A stretch of 64,000 nucleotides of DNA, taken from positions 98,518-162,517 of the forward strand of contig NZ_BMFD01000001.1 of assembly GCF_014637795.1 (NCBI RefSeq), read 5' to 3'. The notes under the pieces are model-generated. The model was not told the origin of the DNA. It did no database searches and worked only from the letters and a program-made list of their open reading frames with translations. The stretch is from Belliella aquatica. GTDB lineage: Bacteria > Bacteroidota > Bacteroidia > Cytophagales > Cyclobacteriaceae. Below are positions 27,383-36,390 of this stretch, in pieces. A program made the translations under genes and the position numbers. Position 1 is the stretch's first letter. The number at the start of each line of letters is the position of its first letter.

Positions 27383-30300
27383 ATGAACCTTAAAAATAAA
27401 AGTATAAATCATGTGCCCAAAGTTGGTTTGATGAAGTATAGAAAATCAGCTTTGGGCTTCTTCAGTTTTCTTATTTTTATGATGTCTTGCCAAAACAATC
27501 ACACCGTTTTGGAGGATTCAGAGCAAACTATTCCCATCCAAAAAGTCTACGACCCACCGCTTGTAATATCTTTGGATCTTCTCAGTGACTCACTGAGGCC
27601 TCAGAAAATATGGCTAAAAGACCAACCCAAACCCATCATAAAGTATCTTCCAAAAAATCCCTTAGAAGTACTAACTTATCAGGATGAAGAGAAGCAAACC
27701 CAAACAGTTACTTTTCCTCAAACCATTAGGCGACCATATTTGAAGAATGAAAAAGGGGAAGCTATTTTTGATTCGCAAGGGAATCATTATTACACGGGCA
27801 ATGGAGGAAGAGCACATTTTGGCACTTTCACCACGGATGACGGCTTGGGTTTGGACAACATCACTTCATCTCTCTTAGATAGAGCGGGGAACCTCTGGTT
27901 TGGAACTTGGGGAGCTGGAGTTTCCAAATATGATGGGATTTCTTTCACCAATTTCACCGTAGCGCACGGGCTTTCTAATAATTTGGTTCACTGTCTTGCA
28001 GAAGATGCCGAAGGTAATATTTGGATTGGAACTGATGGTGGAGGCCTATCTAAATATGACGGTTATTCTTTTTCTAACAAATCCAAATCTGAAGGTCTAG
28101 CCAACGACATTGTATATGGAATTACCCCTGTCAAAAACGGAGACATTTGGATAGCAACTGGTGAAGGAGGAGCATCCAAATTTGATGGAAAATCATTTGT
28201 CAATTTCAACAAAGAAGATGGTCTTCCAAGCAATTCAATCATAAAAATTGCTGAAGATGACAATGGCTTTATCTGGTTTGGAACAGGAAATGATGGAGTG
28301 TCGAGATTTGATGGTAAAACCTTTACGAATTTTACCAAAGAAGATGGTTTAGCTGAGAACTCGATTAATTGTATCACAAAGGATAGAAAAGGAAATCTTT
28401 GGTTTGGAACCAAAGGAGGGGGTGTCTCGAAGTACAACACAAATAAAGAGAACAGAGGAACTTTTACCAATTTCAGTAAAGCTGATGGGCTTGCTCACAA
28501 TGATATTTGGGATATCGAAGAGGATTTTGAGGGCAACATGTGGTTTGCCACCGGAAGTGGTGGAGTTTCAAAGTATGATGGACTGAAATTTACCAATTAT
28601 ACCACAGCAGAAGGATTGAGCGAAAATGTGGTCTATAGTATTTCTACTGACAGATCAGGAAGTCTTTGGTTTGGAACTGCGGGAGGTGGCATTTCGCTCT
28701 ACATAGGGGCCGCTTTTACAAACTATACTTCCGATTTAGGCTTAGCCAAAAACAGTGTATATGGTATATTAGAAGACAACGATGGCAGCTTTTGGTTTGC
28801 AACAGATGGGGGTGGCATCTCAAAATTTGATGGAAAATCTTTTACAAACTATACAACTGATCAAGGTTTGCCGAATCCTCTTGTCATTTGTTCAGTCAAG
28901 GATCAAAATGGGAATATATGGTTTGGCACAGGAGGGGGTGGTTTAGTATTATATAGGGAAAAGTCTGAAAATAATGAAAGGGCAAGTTTCACCACATTCA
29001 ATTCAACAAATGGTCTACCTAATGACATTATCTATACAATCAAAGAAGATCAGTTTGGAAATCTTTGGATAGGTACAGGCGGTGGCGGTCTGGTGAAATT
29101 TGACTGGAATACAATGCCATTGGGACAATCTAGCTTTACCGTTTATGCAACAAACCAAGGTCTGAGCAACAATACGATCTACAGCTTGCATGAAGACAAG
29201 AGAGGGGAACTTTGGATTGGTACAGGTGGTGGTGGTGTTTCTAGGTTTAATGGAGAATCCTTCACCAATTACACCACAGCACAAGGGCTTACCAATGACA
29301 TCGTGTGGAGTATTCTGGAAGATAAGGTTGGAAACCTCTGGTTTGGCACCCAAGGTGGTGGTGTTTCCAGATTTGATGGTGCGTCTTTTTCTTCATTCAC
29401 AAAAGCTGAGGGTTTGGTTGATAACACAGTTTATGATCTTTTGGAGGATTTAGAAGGCAATATTTTCATAGGAACAAATCGGGGTTTTACAGTGATTCCT
29501 GCGGATGTAGCCACCTATCCCTTTGAAAAATTGAGTGATAAAATAGAATACTACAATACTTCAAATGGCTATCCTGTCAAAGATGTAAATACAGGAATGT
29601 ACTTAGACAGGAATGGAGAAATTTGGGCTGGAAATGGAAGTGATAAAACAGGGCTAGTGAAATTTAACTATCAAGCCTTAAGAAAAAGGAATAAAAAACC
29701 TTCAATCAAAATTAAAAGTATTGGCATTTATGAAAATCCAGTAAGTTGGATTTCTTTAAAAAATGAAAAGGAGGAGATTATTACAGACAGTACCAAAAGA
29801 TGGGCAAATATTACAGAAGAAGTAATCGTATTTGGTAAGGTCCTCAGCGCAGAAGAAAGAAAAACACAAAATAAAGAGTTCGCAAAAATTGAGTTCTCCG
29901 AAGTCCAACGATTTGATAATTACCCATTAAACCTTAGACTACCTTATGCTCAAAATCAAATAACGATTGACTTCGGAACAGATGAACTGGTAAGATCAAA
30001 TCTAATCGAATACAAGTATATCTTAGAAGGATATAGTAAACACTGGAGTCCGATTATAAAAACCAGCACCGTCAGTTTTGGTAATCTCTGGGAGGGTGAT
30101 TACACATTTAGAGTCATGGCCAGATATACTGGCCCAAGTGAAGGTGAAGGAAAAGAATGGTCCGAAGAGGCCGTTTATAAATTTTCAATTCTTCCTCCCG
30201 TGCATAGGACTTGGTGGGCTTACTTGATCTATTTTATAATTCTTTTGGTGGCAATCAAGCAGATTCATGTATTTCAAAAAAGCAAAACTATCCGAAAGGA

Positions 30301-31195
30301 AAGAGAAAGAAATCAGCAAAAAGAGCTTGAGCAAGGCAAGGCGATTGAAAAAGCATATCAGGAACTTCAACTCACTCAAGCACAGCTTATACAACAAGAA
30401 AAGCTAGCTTCCCTTGGTCAACTTACTGCTGGCATCGCCCATGAAATCAAAAATCCACTGAACTTTGTCAATAATTTTTCAGAGGTTTCTATTGAAATGA
30501 TTGATGAAATTATAGAAGCAAGAAGTAAAATTCAGGAGAAAAGAGCTTCCTCACCATCAGAAATAGACGAAAGAATCATCGATGAAACTTTGGAAGACAT
30601 CAAAATCAACCTGAGAAAAATAAATGACCACGGTACCCGCGCCAACGGAATCGTGACATCCATGTTACAGCATTCTCGAGGTGGCTCAGGGGAAATGGAA
30701 CAAACGAATTTAAATGCATTGATCAAGGAATTTGTCAACCTGTCATTTCACGGGATGCGGGCCAGCAAAAACCCTATCAATGTAGATATTGTCTTGAACT
30801 TGGATGATAAAGTAAAAGAATTTCCACTTTTGAAAGAGGATTTTTCTAGAGTGGTGATCAATCTGTGTAACAATGCGTTTGATGCGATGCGGGACAAGGT
30901 TTTGAAGACACAAGATGGAGCCGCAATTCAGGAAAGCTACCTACCGAAATTGACAGTAACCACTCGATTGGAAAATGGTCGAGTTCGGATAGCTATCGGA
31001 GATAACGGGCCCGGCATTCCCGATGAAATCAAAGATAAGATTCTACAGCCATTCTTCACTACCAAAAAGGGAACTGATGGGACTGGCTTGGGTCTTTCAA
31101 TAACACATGATATTATTAAAGCCCATGGGGGAGAATTAAAAATTGAAAGTGAGGAAAATATTGGAACTAACTTTTATATTTACTTAAAAAATTAA
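27383..31195 (+). CDS. Two-component-propeller sensor histidine kinase
   Basis: A 1270-residue membrane kinase. The N-terminus carries a lipoprotein-like signal (SFLIFMMSC); translation may really begin at the ATG at 27431, which gives a tidier signal. Residues about 140-700 hold about fourteen repeats of the type FTNYTxxxGLxxNxVxxIxED plus GNxWFGTxGGGxS, enough for two seven-bladed propellers. Next come a Y_Y_Y-type Ig-like domain (about 870-940; KYILEGYSKHWSP), a membrane helix (about 943-963), a coiled coil and a HisKA core with His1020 in [12 protein letters not shown], then [17 protein letters not shown] and GTGLGLS. Unlike HTCS proteins it lacks receiver and AraC domains. The core belongs to the same family as the giant kinase. 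The 63-residue gene starts 3 bases after the stop. Confidence 0.9.
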   Translation: MNLKNKSINHVPKVGLMKYRKSALGFFSFLIFMMSCQNNHTVLEDSEQTIPIQKVYDPPLVISLDLLSDSLRPQKIWLKDQPKPIIKYLPKNPLEVLTYQDEEKQTQTVTFPQTIRRPYLKNEKGEAIFDSQGNHYYTGNGGRAHFGTFTTDDGLGLDNITSSLLDRAGNLWFGTWGAGVSKYDGISFTNFTVAHGLSNNLVHCLAEDAEGNIWIGTDGGGLSKYDGYSFSNKSKSEGLANDIVYGITPVKNGDIWIATGEGGASKFDGKSFVNFNKEDGLPSNSIIKIAEDDNGFIWFGTGNDGVSRFDGKTFTNFTKEDGLAENSINCITKDRKGNLWFGTKGGGVSKYNTNKENRGTFTNFSKADGLAHNDIWDIEEDFEGNMWFATGSGGVSKYDGLKFTNYTTAEGLSENVVYSISTDRSGSLWFGTAGGGISLYIGAAFTNYTSDLGLAKNSVYGILEDNDGSFWFATDGGGISKFDGKSFTNYTTDQGLPNPLVICSVKDQNGNIWFGTGGGGLVLYREKSENNERASFTTFNSTNGLPNDIIYTIKEDQFGNLWIGTGGGGLVKFDWNTMPLGQSSFTVYATNQGLSNNTIYSLHEDKRGELWIGTGGGGVSRFNGESFTNYTTAQGLTNDIVWSILEDKVGNLWFGTQGGGVSRFDGASFSSFTKAEGLVDNTVYDLLEDLEGNIFIGTNRGFTVIPADVATYPFEKLSDKIEYYNTSNGYPVKDVNTGMYLDRNGEIWAGNGSDKTGLVKFNYQALRKRNKKPSIKIKSIGIYENPVSWISLKNEKEEIITDSTKRWANITEEVIVFGKVLSAEERKTQNKEFAKIEFSEVQRFDNYPLNLRLPYAQNQITIDFGTDELVRSNLIEYKYILEGYSKHWSPIIKTSTVSFGNLWEGDYTFRVMARYTGPSEGEGKEWSEEAVYKFSILPPVHRTWWAYLIYFIILLVAIKQIHVFQKSKTIRKERERNQQKELEQGKAIEKAYQELQLTQAQLIQQEKLASLGQLTAGIAHEIKNPLNFVNNFSEVSIEMIDEIIEARSKIQEKRASSPSEIDERIIDETLEDIKINLRKINDHGTRANGIVTSMLQHSRGGSGEMEQTNLNALIKEFVNLSFHGMRASKNPINVDIVLNLDDKVKEFPLLKEDFSRVVINLCNNAFDAMRDKVLKTQDGAAIQESYLPKLTVTTRLENGRVRIAIGDNGPGIPDEIKDKILQPFFTTKKGTDGTGLGLSITHDIIKAHGGELKIESEENIGTNFYIYLKN

Positions 31196-31198
31196 AGC

Positions 31199-31390
31199 AT
31201 GGGACTATTTTGGAATTTATTTCAGCAAAGCCAAATCTCTAATCAACAATCAAGAGCCGCTACTTTAGAAGCGAGAGTGGCCTATCTGGAAAATGAACTG
31301 TACAAAACACAGGAATTACTCATGAAAACGCTGAAAGTGCTCGAAGAACAAAGTGGAAAAGACATCAATGGTGATGGGAAAGTGGGGTAA
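31199..31390 (+). CDS. Coiled-coil micro-protein with EF-hand-like tail
   Basis: A 63-residue protein beginning 3 bases after the propeller kinase, so almost surely cotranslated. Residues 1-12 are hydrophobic/aromatic (MGLFWNLFQQSQ), residues about 18-50 form a Leu-rich coiled coil (TLEARVAYLENELYKTQELL), and the C-terminus ends with DINGDGKVG, which matches the calcium-binding DxNxDG loop of EF-hand/dockerin motifs. No signal peptide is clear. It may be a regulator of the kinase. Calcium binding is an inference from the loop alone. Confidence 0.65.
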   Translation: MGLFWNLFQQSQISNQQSRAATLEARVAYLENELYKTQELLMKTLKVLEEQSGKDINGDGKVG

Positions 31391-31407
31391 AGGAAGTCTC
31401 AAATCAA

Positions 31408-32142
31408 CTATACTCTTCTGATGCTTTTCATAAGATCATCTTTGTACATCTTACTGATTGGGATGACTTTTCTATTGATTTCTAAGTGTGAATCAGCTAC
31501 GGCATCAAGTTTTTTAATGTTGACAACAAAAGACCGGTGAACCCTCAAGAAATCTTTCCTTTCCATTTTTTCACAAAAGGCATTCAGCGGACTGACAATA
31601 AGATAGTTTTGATTAGAGGTGATAATGTTACAATAATTCCTCTCGGCTTCTATATAGAGGATTTCGTCCAACATCAATTTGATCAACTTACCGTTGTTTC
31701 TAATGAAAATCCTATCGTCCAAGATGTCAGTTAAATCATCAACTTCTTTAACCTCATTATTTTCGATAGCTATCTTTTCCACAACCAAAGCAATCGTTCT
31801 TTCTAGATTAAGCTTGTTGAAAGGCTTTGAAATGAAGGCATAGGGGTGGGTCTCTTTGGCCTTTTGAAATGATGCCTCATCTGAGTTTGCAGTTAAATAA
31901 ATTAGAGGGATATCTACTGTATTCTGAATTTCCTTCGCCGTCTCGATTCCATTCAATTTACCCTTAAGCTGTATATCCATCAAGATGATATCGGGGCGAT
32001 TTTCTAAGGCATGATTGACAGCATCCTCTCCTCGAGATTCTATACCCGTAACTTCGTATCCTAACTTTGATAGTTGCAAAGAAATATTCGCTGCAATAAT
32101 CATATCATCCTCTACAATAAGAATTTTCGTCTTGTCTGTCAT
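31408..32142 (-). CDS. LytTR-family response regulator
   Basis: A 244-residue regulator. The receiver (residues 1-~120) has the acidic pair in ILIVEDDMIIA, the phosphoacceptor Asp in DIILMDIQLKG, the Thr in YLTANSD and the Lys in FISKPFN. The LytTR DNA-binding domain (about 145-240) shows ILYIEAERNYCNI and FLRVHRSFVVNIKKLD. Its start overlaps the stop of the TPR kinase gene (TCAT on the plus strand, 32139-32142), which makes a kinase-regulator pair with translational coupling. Length is normal. It is convergent with the micro-protein gene (17-base gap). Confidence 0.92.
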   Translation of the reverse strand: MTDKTKILIVEDDMIIAANISLQLSKLGYEVTGIESRGEDAVNHALENRPDIILMDIQLKGKLNGIETAKEIQNTVDIPLIYLTANSDEASFQKAKETHPYAFISKPFNKLNLERTIALVVEKIAIENNEVKEVDDLTDILDDRIFIRNNGKLIKLMLDEILYIEAERNYCNIITSNQNYLIVSPLNAFCEKMERKDFLRVHRSFVVNIKKLDAVADSHLEINRKVIPISKMYKDDLMKSIRRV

Positions 32143-34082
32143 GCTGCTTTTTCAAAGTGAAATTCAAAATACACTTCCGTACCGGATTGGGTACTTAATG
32201 TCATCTTCCCATCAAGTTGCTGAGTCAAAAGTTTGATTAATTGCGTCCCAAATCCGGTTCCTTTTATTTTTGATTTTGTATCCATACCAATTCCATCATC
32301 TGCGTAATGTAAATACAAATGAGCATTGTTTTGATACAAGCTGATTGTAATTTTCCCTTCTCTATTTTCTGGAAATGCATATTTTAGTGAATTAGTAATC
32401 AATTCATTCACGATTAGACCGATGGGAATCGCTCTTTCGACATTCAACTCCAAAGCCTCCATCGATACACTTAGAGAAATTTGATCGGTAGCATCAAAAG
32501 AATCAATAACAAACTTGCCTAAATTCTCAAAATAATGCTTCATCTCTATCGCTGCAAGATTATCCCCTTGATACAAATTTTGATGAATCATCCCCATGCT
32601 GTGAACTCTGTTTTGACTCTCTAACATGATATCATGAAGTTCTTGATTTTCGATTTGTGCTGTCTGTAAAGCAAGAAGACTTGAGATAGTTTCTAGGTTA
32701 TTTTTCACGCGATGGTGAATTTCTTTCAATAAAAATTCCTTTTCCTTGTTTTGCTTTTCTAACAACATGCTGTATTTCTTTCTCTTGAGAAATACTCGAT
32801 AAAGAATAAATAAAAAAATCACCATGAATCCAGTCAAAACCATAGTGAAAATTTGAATGGTTTCTTGACGTTTGAGTTTTTCTACCTGCAACAAAATCGT
32901 GTTTTCCTTTTGGTTGAAATCCATCTCTGTTTGCAATTGCGCTATTCTATTATCCGCATCTGAATTAAAGACGAGCTTATTGAATTCGTTGAACTTTTTG
33001 AATGCTTGCAAAGCTTCATGGCTTTGACCTGCTCCTTCCAATGCACTACTCAAATCGCGGTAAATCAATCCTAAATAGTATAAATCTCCAAACTGATCGG
33101 TAGCTGTCCTAATACTTCTTTCTAGGTAGATTATGGCTGACTCGTAATCACCTTCTTGATTTTTTAGTTTCCCTAGCGAATAAAGTGATCTGACAACCAT
33201 AAATTCATTCTGAAGCAGTTCAGCATACTTTAAGGCCTCTTTTCCGGATATTTCAGCATTTTGAAAGTCCTCAATCTGTATGTACAACTCAGCAAGGGCA
33301 ATGTGTGAATCACTCAAATTATTATAAAACCCATACTTCTCTCCAATTTCTACGGACTTCTTGAAATAGGGTAAGGCAATTTCAAATTGGTCTAGCTCTA
33401 CAAGATTATTACCCAGTACATGAAGGGTAAAATCATAATCGAGGTCATAGATTCCCCTTTCTTCAAAAAGCGCAATAGACTTTTTACCATACTCTACCCC
33501 TTTTTCATATTTTCCTTGTTTCCAAAAGAGATTACTAATATCTGAGTAAGCCATAGCAATGGCCTTTTTATCCCTGTATTTTTCCCCTAGCTGCAATGTC
33601 CTTGTAGCATATTCAAAAGCCATACTGAGGTCACCTCTGCGCTCAAATACATACCCCATATTAGTCAACAGTAGCCAAGTCTCCACTTCGGGTAATTTTT
33701 GTAGCGCGCTCGTAAGGACCAATTCGGCATGATCAAGTTCTTCCATTCGAAGTAATATGGCCCCTTCGCTCACCTGCATTCTCCCTTCCCAAAGCTCGTT
33801 ACCTGCAGCTCTAACTTCTCTTAAACCCTGATTGATAATTTCCAGCGCCTTTTGAAGGTTTCGGGTATGATAATGATATCCCAAATCATTGATGATTTTG
33901 AATCTCAATGTATCATTTTTGACATTTTCTATTGATCCCTCAAGTACATCAAGATACTCCTTACCAAAATCATCTGTCTCCTCAAAGATTCTGAGATATT
34001 GAATACTACCTCCCCCATTGACAAGTTGAGCAAAAGCATTGAGGTGAATAACGAAAAAGAATGGTATTAAAAGCCTATTCAT
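32139..34082 (-). CDS. TPR-repeat HisKA_2 histidine kinase
   Basis: A 647-residue kinase from the ATG at 34082, which gives a signal peptide (MNRLLIPFFFVIHLNAFAQ); the longer frame from 34184 lacks this logic. Residues about 60-370 hold about seven TPR helix pairs (VWLLTNMGYVFERRGDLS, IAYSDISNLFWKQGKYEKG-like segments), predicted periplasmic. A membrane helix (about 405-425) and a coiled coil lead to a HisKA_2 domain with the motif KEIHHRVKNNLE (His) and ATPase boxes NELITNSLKYAF and DDGIGMD, then GTGFGTQLI. This is the standard Bacteroidota partner of LytTR regulators, here the gene at 31408. The signal is unknown; TPRs suggest protein or peptide binding. Confidence 0.9.
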   Translation of the reverse strand: MNRLLIPFFFVIHLNAFAQLVNGGGSIQYLRIFEETDDFGKEYLDVLEGSIENVKNDTLRFKIINDLGYHYHTRNLQKALEIINQGLREVRAAGNELWEGRMQVSEGAILLRMEELDHAELVLTSALQKLPEVETWLLLTNMGYVFERRGDLSMAFEYATRTLQLGEKYRDKKAIAMAYSDISNLFWKQGKYEKGVEYGKKSIALFEERGIYDLDYDFTLHVLGNNLVELDQFEIALPYFKKSVEIGEKYGFYNNLSDSHIALAELYIQIEDFQNAEISGKEALKYAELLQNEFMVVRSLYSLGKLKNQEGDYESAIIYLERSIRTATDQFGDLYYLGLIYRDLSSALEGAGQSHEALQAFKKFNEFNKLVFNSDADNRIAQLQTEMDFNQKENTILLQVEKLKRQETIQIFTMVLTGFMVIFLFILYRVFLKRKKYSMLLEKQNKEKEFLLKEIHHRVKNNLETISSLLALQTAQIENQELHDIMLESQNRVHSMGMIHQNLYQGDNLAAIEMKHYFENLGKFVIDSFDATDQISLSVSMEALELNVERAIPIGLIVNELITNSLKYAFPENREGKITISLYQNNAHLYLHYADDGIGMDTKSKIKGTGFGTQLIKLLTQQLDGKMTLSTQSGTEVYFEFHFEKAA

Positions 34083-34254
34083 GCTTTTAATATAACATAA
34101 AAAGTTGTTGATTATCAATAATTTGTCTTTTAAAAATTTTTTTAGATAAAGAATACCAAAGGCTGGGACACTTTTAAGGGTCATTCATCCTCAAAGAGTA
34201 GCAGGATTTGTTAAAGGTTTAGATATTCAATCCTAATTATAAAACCAAACTTCT

Positions 34255-35016
34255 ATGAAAAACAACATGAAATATCTCGCGATTTTCACGCTATCACTCG
34301 TTTTGTTAATGCCACAAAATGCGAAAGCTCAAAATGAAAATCTTGGTCCACTACTATCAGTGACAGAATTGGTTATCAAACCTGGCCATGAAATGCAATT
34401 CCGTGAAGGAATCAAGGCTTGGATGGCTTGCTACTCCGAAAACAACGGGGATTGGACCTGGCGCTTGTGGCAAAGGCAACAAGGTGAAGGTACTGTTTTT
34501 GTCCTTGCCTCCGAAATGGCAAACTGGGCAGAAATGGATAAATCTGATGAATCAGGAGCATCCTGCCAAGATCTTGGAAGAACTTTGATCAATCCGCATA
34601 TTGAAAAGGCTACCAATCATATTACACGGCTGCAACCTGGGATTAGCAAAAATGCACTACTCACAGAAGATGTCATAAGGGTGTCCTTTTACTCTCTTAA
34701 CAATGCTAACGGTCACAAGATGATGGAGGTAGTCAAAGAAGTAGAAGCGATTCGTAAACAAGCTAATTTAGAACCTAATGGCTATTGGTATCAGTGGCAA
34801 ACTGCTGATCCTGGAAGCCCAAGCTACCATCATGTCATGCCTTACAAAGACTTTGCAGCCATGGATATTATGCTGGAAGGAGTATGGCAAACAGTTGAAA
34901 AACAAGCTGGAAAAGCTAAAAAAGATGAACTCCAAGCAGCATTTCGATCATCTCTTGACCTGTCATGGAATTATATCTACAAATTAGATAAAGAAATAAG
35001 TCGGCTTAATAAATAA
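34255..35016 (+). CDS. Exported protein of unknown function
   Basis: A 253-residue protein with a signal peptide (MKNNMKYLAIFTLSLVLLMP, cleaved near NAKAQ). The mature part has two similar halves: VTELVIKPGHEMQFREGIKA and VIRVSFYSLNNANGHKMMEVV, both a strand followed by a helix, like the start of a dimeric alpha/beta-barrel (ABM/antibiotic monooxygenase-like) subunit, then W-rich segments (WTWRLWQRQQGEG; YWYQWQTADPG). This internal duplication is by eye. It has its own transcription unit and a terminator-like hairpin follows at 35067. No enzyme residues can be named. Confidence 0.65.
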   Translation: MKNNMKYLAIFTLSLVLLMPQNAKAQNENLGPLLSVTELVIKPGHEMQFREGIKAWMACYSENNGDWTWRLWQRQQGEGTVFVLASEMANWAEMDKSDESGASCQDLGRTLINPHIEKATNHITRLQPGISKNALLTEDVIRVSFYSLNNANGHKMMEVVKEVEAIRKQANLEPNGYWYQWQTADPGSPSYHHVMPYKDFAAMDIMLEGVWQTVEKQAGKAKKDELQAAFRSSLDLSWNYIYKLDKEISRLNK

Positions 35017-35066
35017 ACACTTGCTGATTACGGAAAATGTTGAGTTTTTAGTCTAGTTGATTAAAA

Positions 35067-35117
35067 TGGGCAGAAGCTAAAGGTGAAAATTTTCAGCCGA
35101 AGCCCAATTTTTTTTTC
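35067..35117 (+). terminator. Rho-independent-like terminator
   Basis: An interrupted stem with TGGGC at one end and GCCCA at the other (with GCT/AGC inside) is followed by a run of nine T (35107-35116). Lies 50 bases after the gene at 34255. The remaining 240 bases to 35355 show no ORF or clear motif. Confidence 0.55.
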
Positions 35118-35354
35118 ATTGGGGAAATTAATCCTTGCACTGGGACAAAATATCTAGCGCTTCATCTTCAAACATTTACCATTTTCAGTTCTAAAGACTA
35201 GATTTCTTAAACATAACAATTTGCCTGACAGAGGTTTCCATTAAAAAACTGGATAACGTTCACTGGGTTGGTAATCCATCGATTTATGGTAACACAGCAG
35301 AAATTTAATCCATACTTAAAGAAGCAATCAGGGTAAGCACTAAACACCAAAAAA

Positions 35355-35876
35355 ATGAAAACAAAAAATTCTCTTCACTTAGCGACATTATTTATCGCTC
35401 TTTCTATTTGTAATGTGGCTTGTAATCAAGCTCCAACAGAAACAACCACCTCAGAAGTGGCCGTAGCGCCAGTAGCTGAAAAGGCAGATATGGTGAAAAT
35501 AAAGTCTGAAATCCAGCAATTGGAAAATGAATGGGCGGCCGCTGATAATGCAAGTGATGTCACAGCTTTGCTAGCTTTCTATAGTGAGGATGCTGTGAGT
35601 ATGGGAAGCGACTCTCCTATGGCTGTGGGCAAAGCTGCCATTCAAAAGCAACTTGAGACAAGTATGTCATCCCGACCTGAAGGAGTTACAGTTAAATATG
35701 AGACTTTGGATGTCTTTGGCGATGAAAATACGGTCACAGAAGTGGGTAAATCCACTCAAACGGATGCTTCGGGAAAAGTAATTTCAACCGGTAAGTATAT
35801 GGCTATTTGGGAAAAACGCGATGGAAAGTATGTCTGCGTAAGAGATATCTTCAACAGCGACTCAAAGCAAGATTAA
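35355..35876 (+). CDS. DUF4440/SnoaL-like lipoprotein
   Basis: A 173-residue lipoprotein. The signal ends with lipobox NVAC (Cys23), then a Thr/Glu-rich linker, then an NTF2-like domain of the DUF4440/SnoaL type: IQQLENEWAAADNASDVTALLAFYSEDAVSM (I count the helix-turn from residue about 50), MAVGKAAIQKQL and a C-terminal GKYMAIWEKRDGKYVCVRDIFNSD. The family contains ketosteroid-isomerase-like binding proteins; residues for a specific reaction cannot be identified. Probably periplasmic or outer-membrane anchored. It is followed by a strong hairpin. Confidence 0.8.
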   Translation: MKTKNSLHLATLFIALSICNVACNQAPTETTTSEVAVAPVAEKADMVKIKSEIQQLENEWAAADNASDVTALLAFYSEDAVSMGSDSPMAVGKAAIQKQLETSMSSRPEGVTVKYETLDVFGDENTVTEVGKSTQTDASGKVISTGKYMAIWEKRDGKYVCVRDIFNSDSKQD

Positions 35877-35890
35877 AGTCTTTTTTGTAA

Positions 35891-35933
35891 TCAAGCCCTC
35901 TGAAAGACTCAATGGGTTTTTCAGAGGGCTTGA
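35891..35933. terminator. Perfect 15-bp hairpin
   Basis: TCAAGCCCTCTGAAA (35891-35905) pairs perfectly with TTTCAGAGGGCTTGA (35919-35933), loop 13. It is 15 bases after the lipoprotein stop and 38 bases before the RidA-like gene. The 3' T-run is short, so it may act as an attenuating or mRNA-stabilising stem rather than a classic terminator. Confidence 0.6.
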
Positions 35934-35970
35934 TTCTAATATCGATAGTCAAGAAAATTAAATTATTCCT

Positions 35971-36366
35971 ATGAAATCAGAAAAACCAGAATACTTCTCC
36001 CTTCGACCAAAACTTGAAAAAGCTTATGGATATTCCCACGCTGTCAAAATTGGTAACAGCATCAAAGTCTCTGGTGCAGTCAGTATGGACGCTGAAGGTA
36101 ATCCTACTGCTGTGGGTGACTTCCTTCAACAAATGAAAAACTGCTATTCCGATTTGGAAAAGGTGCTGAAGCACTATGGCTGCTCCTTTGAAAATGTCCT
36201 CGTAGAGAATATTTATACAACCGATATGCCAGCATTTTTAGAACATGCCGAATTCAGGAATTCCGTCTATACTCGGCAGTTTCCAACTGGATCTTGGATA
36301 GAGGTAAAGGGCTTAGTAATGCCTGAGTTTTTGATTGAAATCGAATTGGAAATGCATAAATTCTAG
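35971..36366 (+). CDS. RidA/YjgF-family protein without the usual Arg
   Basis: A 131-residue member of the Rid (YjgF/YER057c/UK114) family, with the fold-defining segments VKIGNSIKVSGAVSMD, DFLQQMKNCYSDLEKVLKHYG, FENVLVENIYTTDM and GLVMPEFLIEIELEM. In true RidA enamine/imine deaminases an Arg lies just before the SC/AV segment (ARSxVEV); here the matching place reads PTGSWIEV, so the catalytic Arg is missing. It therefore belongs to a non-RidA Rid subgroup and its reaction is open. Likely first gene of a three-gene operon with the two membrane genes that follow (24- and 13-base gaps). Confidence 0.82.
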   Translation: MKSEKPEYFSLRPKLEKAYGYSHAVKIGNSIKVSGAVSMDAEGNPTAVGDFLQQMKNCYSDLEKVLKHYGCSFENVLVENIYTTDMPAFLEHAEFRNSVYTRQFPTGSWIEVKGLVMPEFLIEIELEMHKF

Positions 36367-36390
36367 GTCAAGCAAATAAAATTAAAAGCC

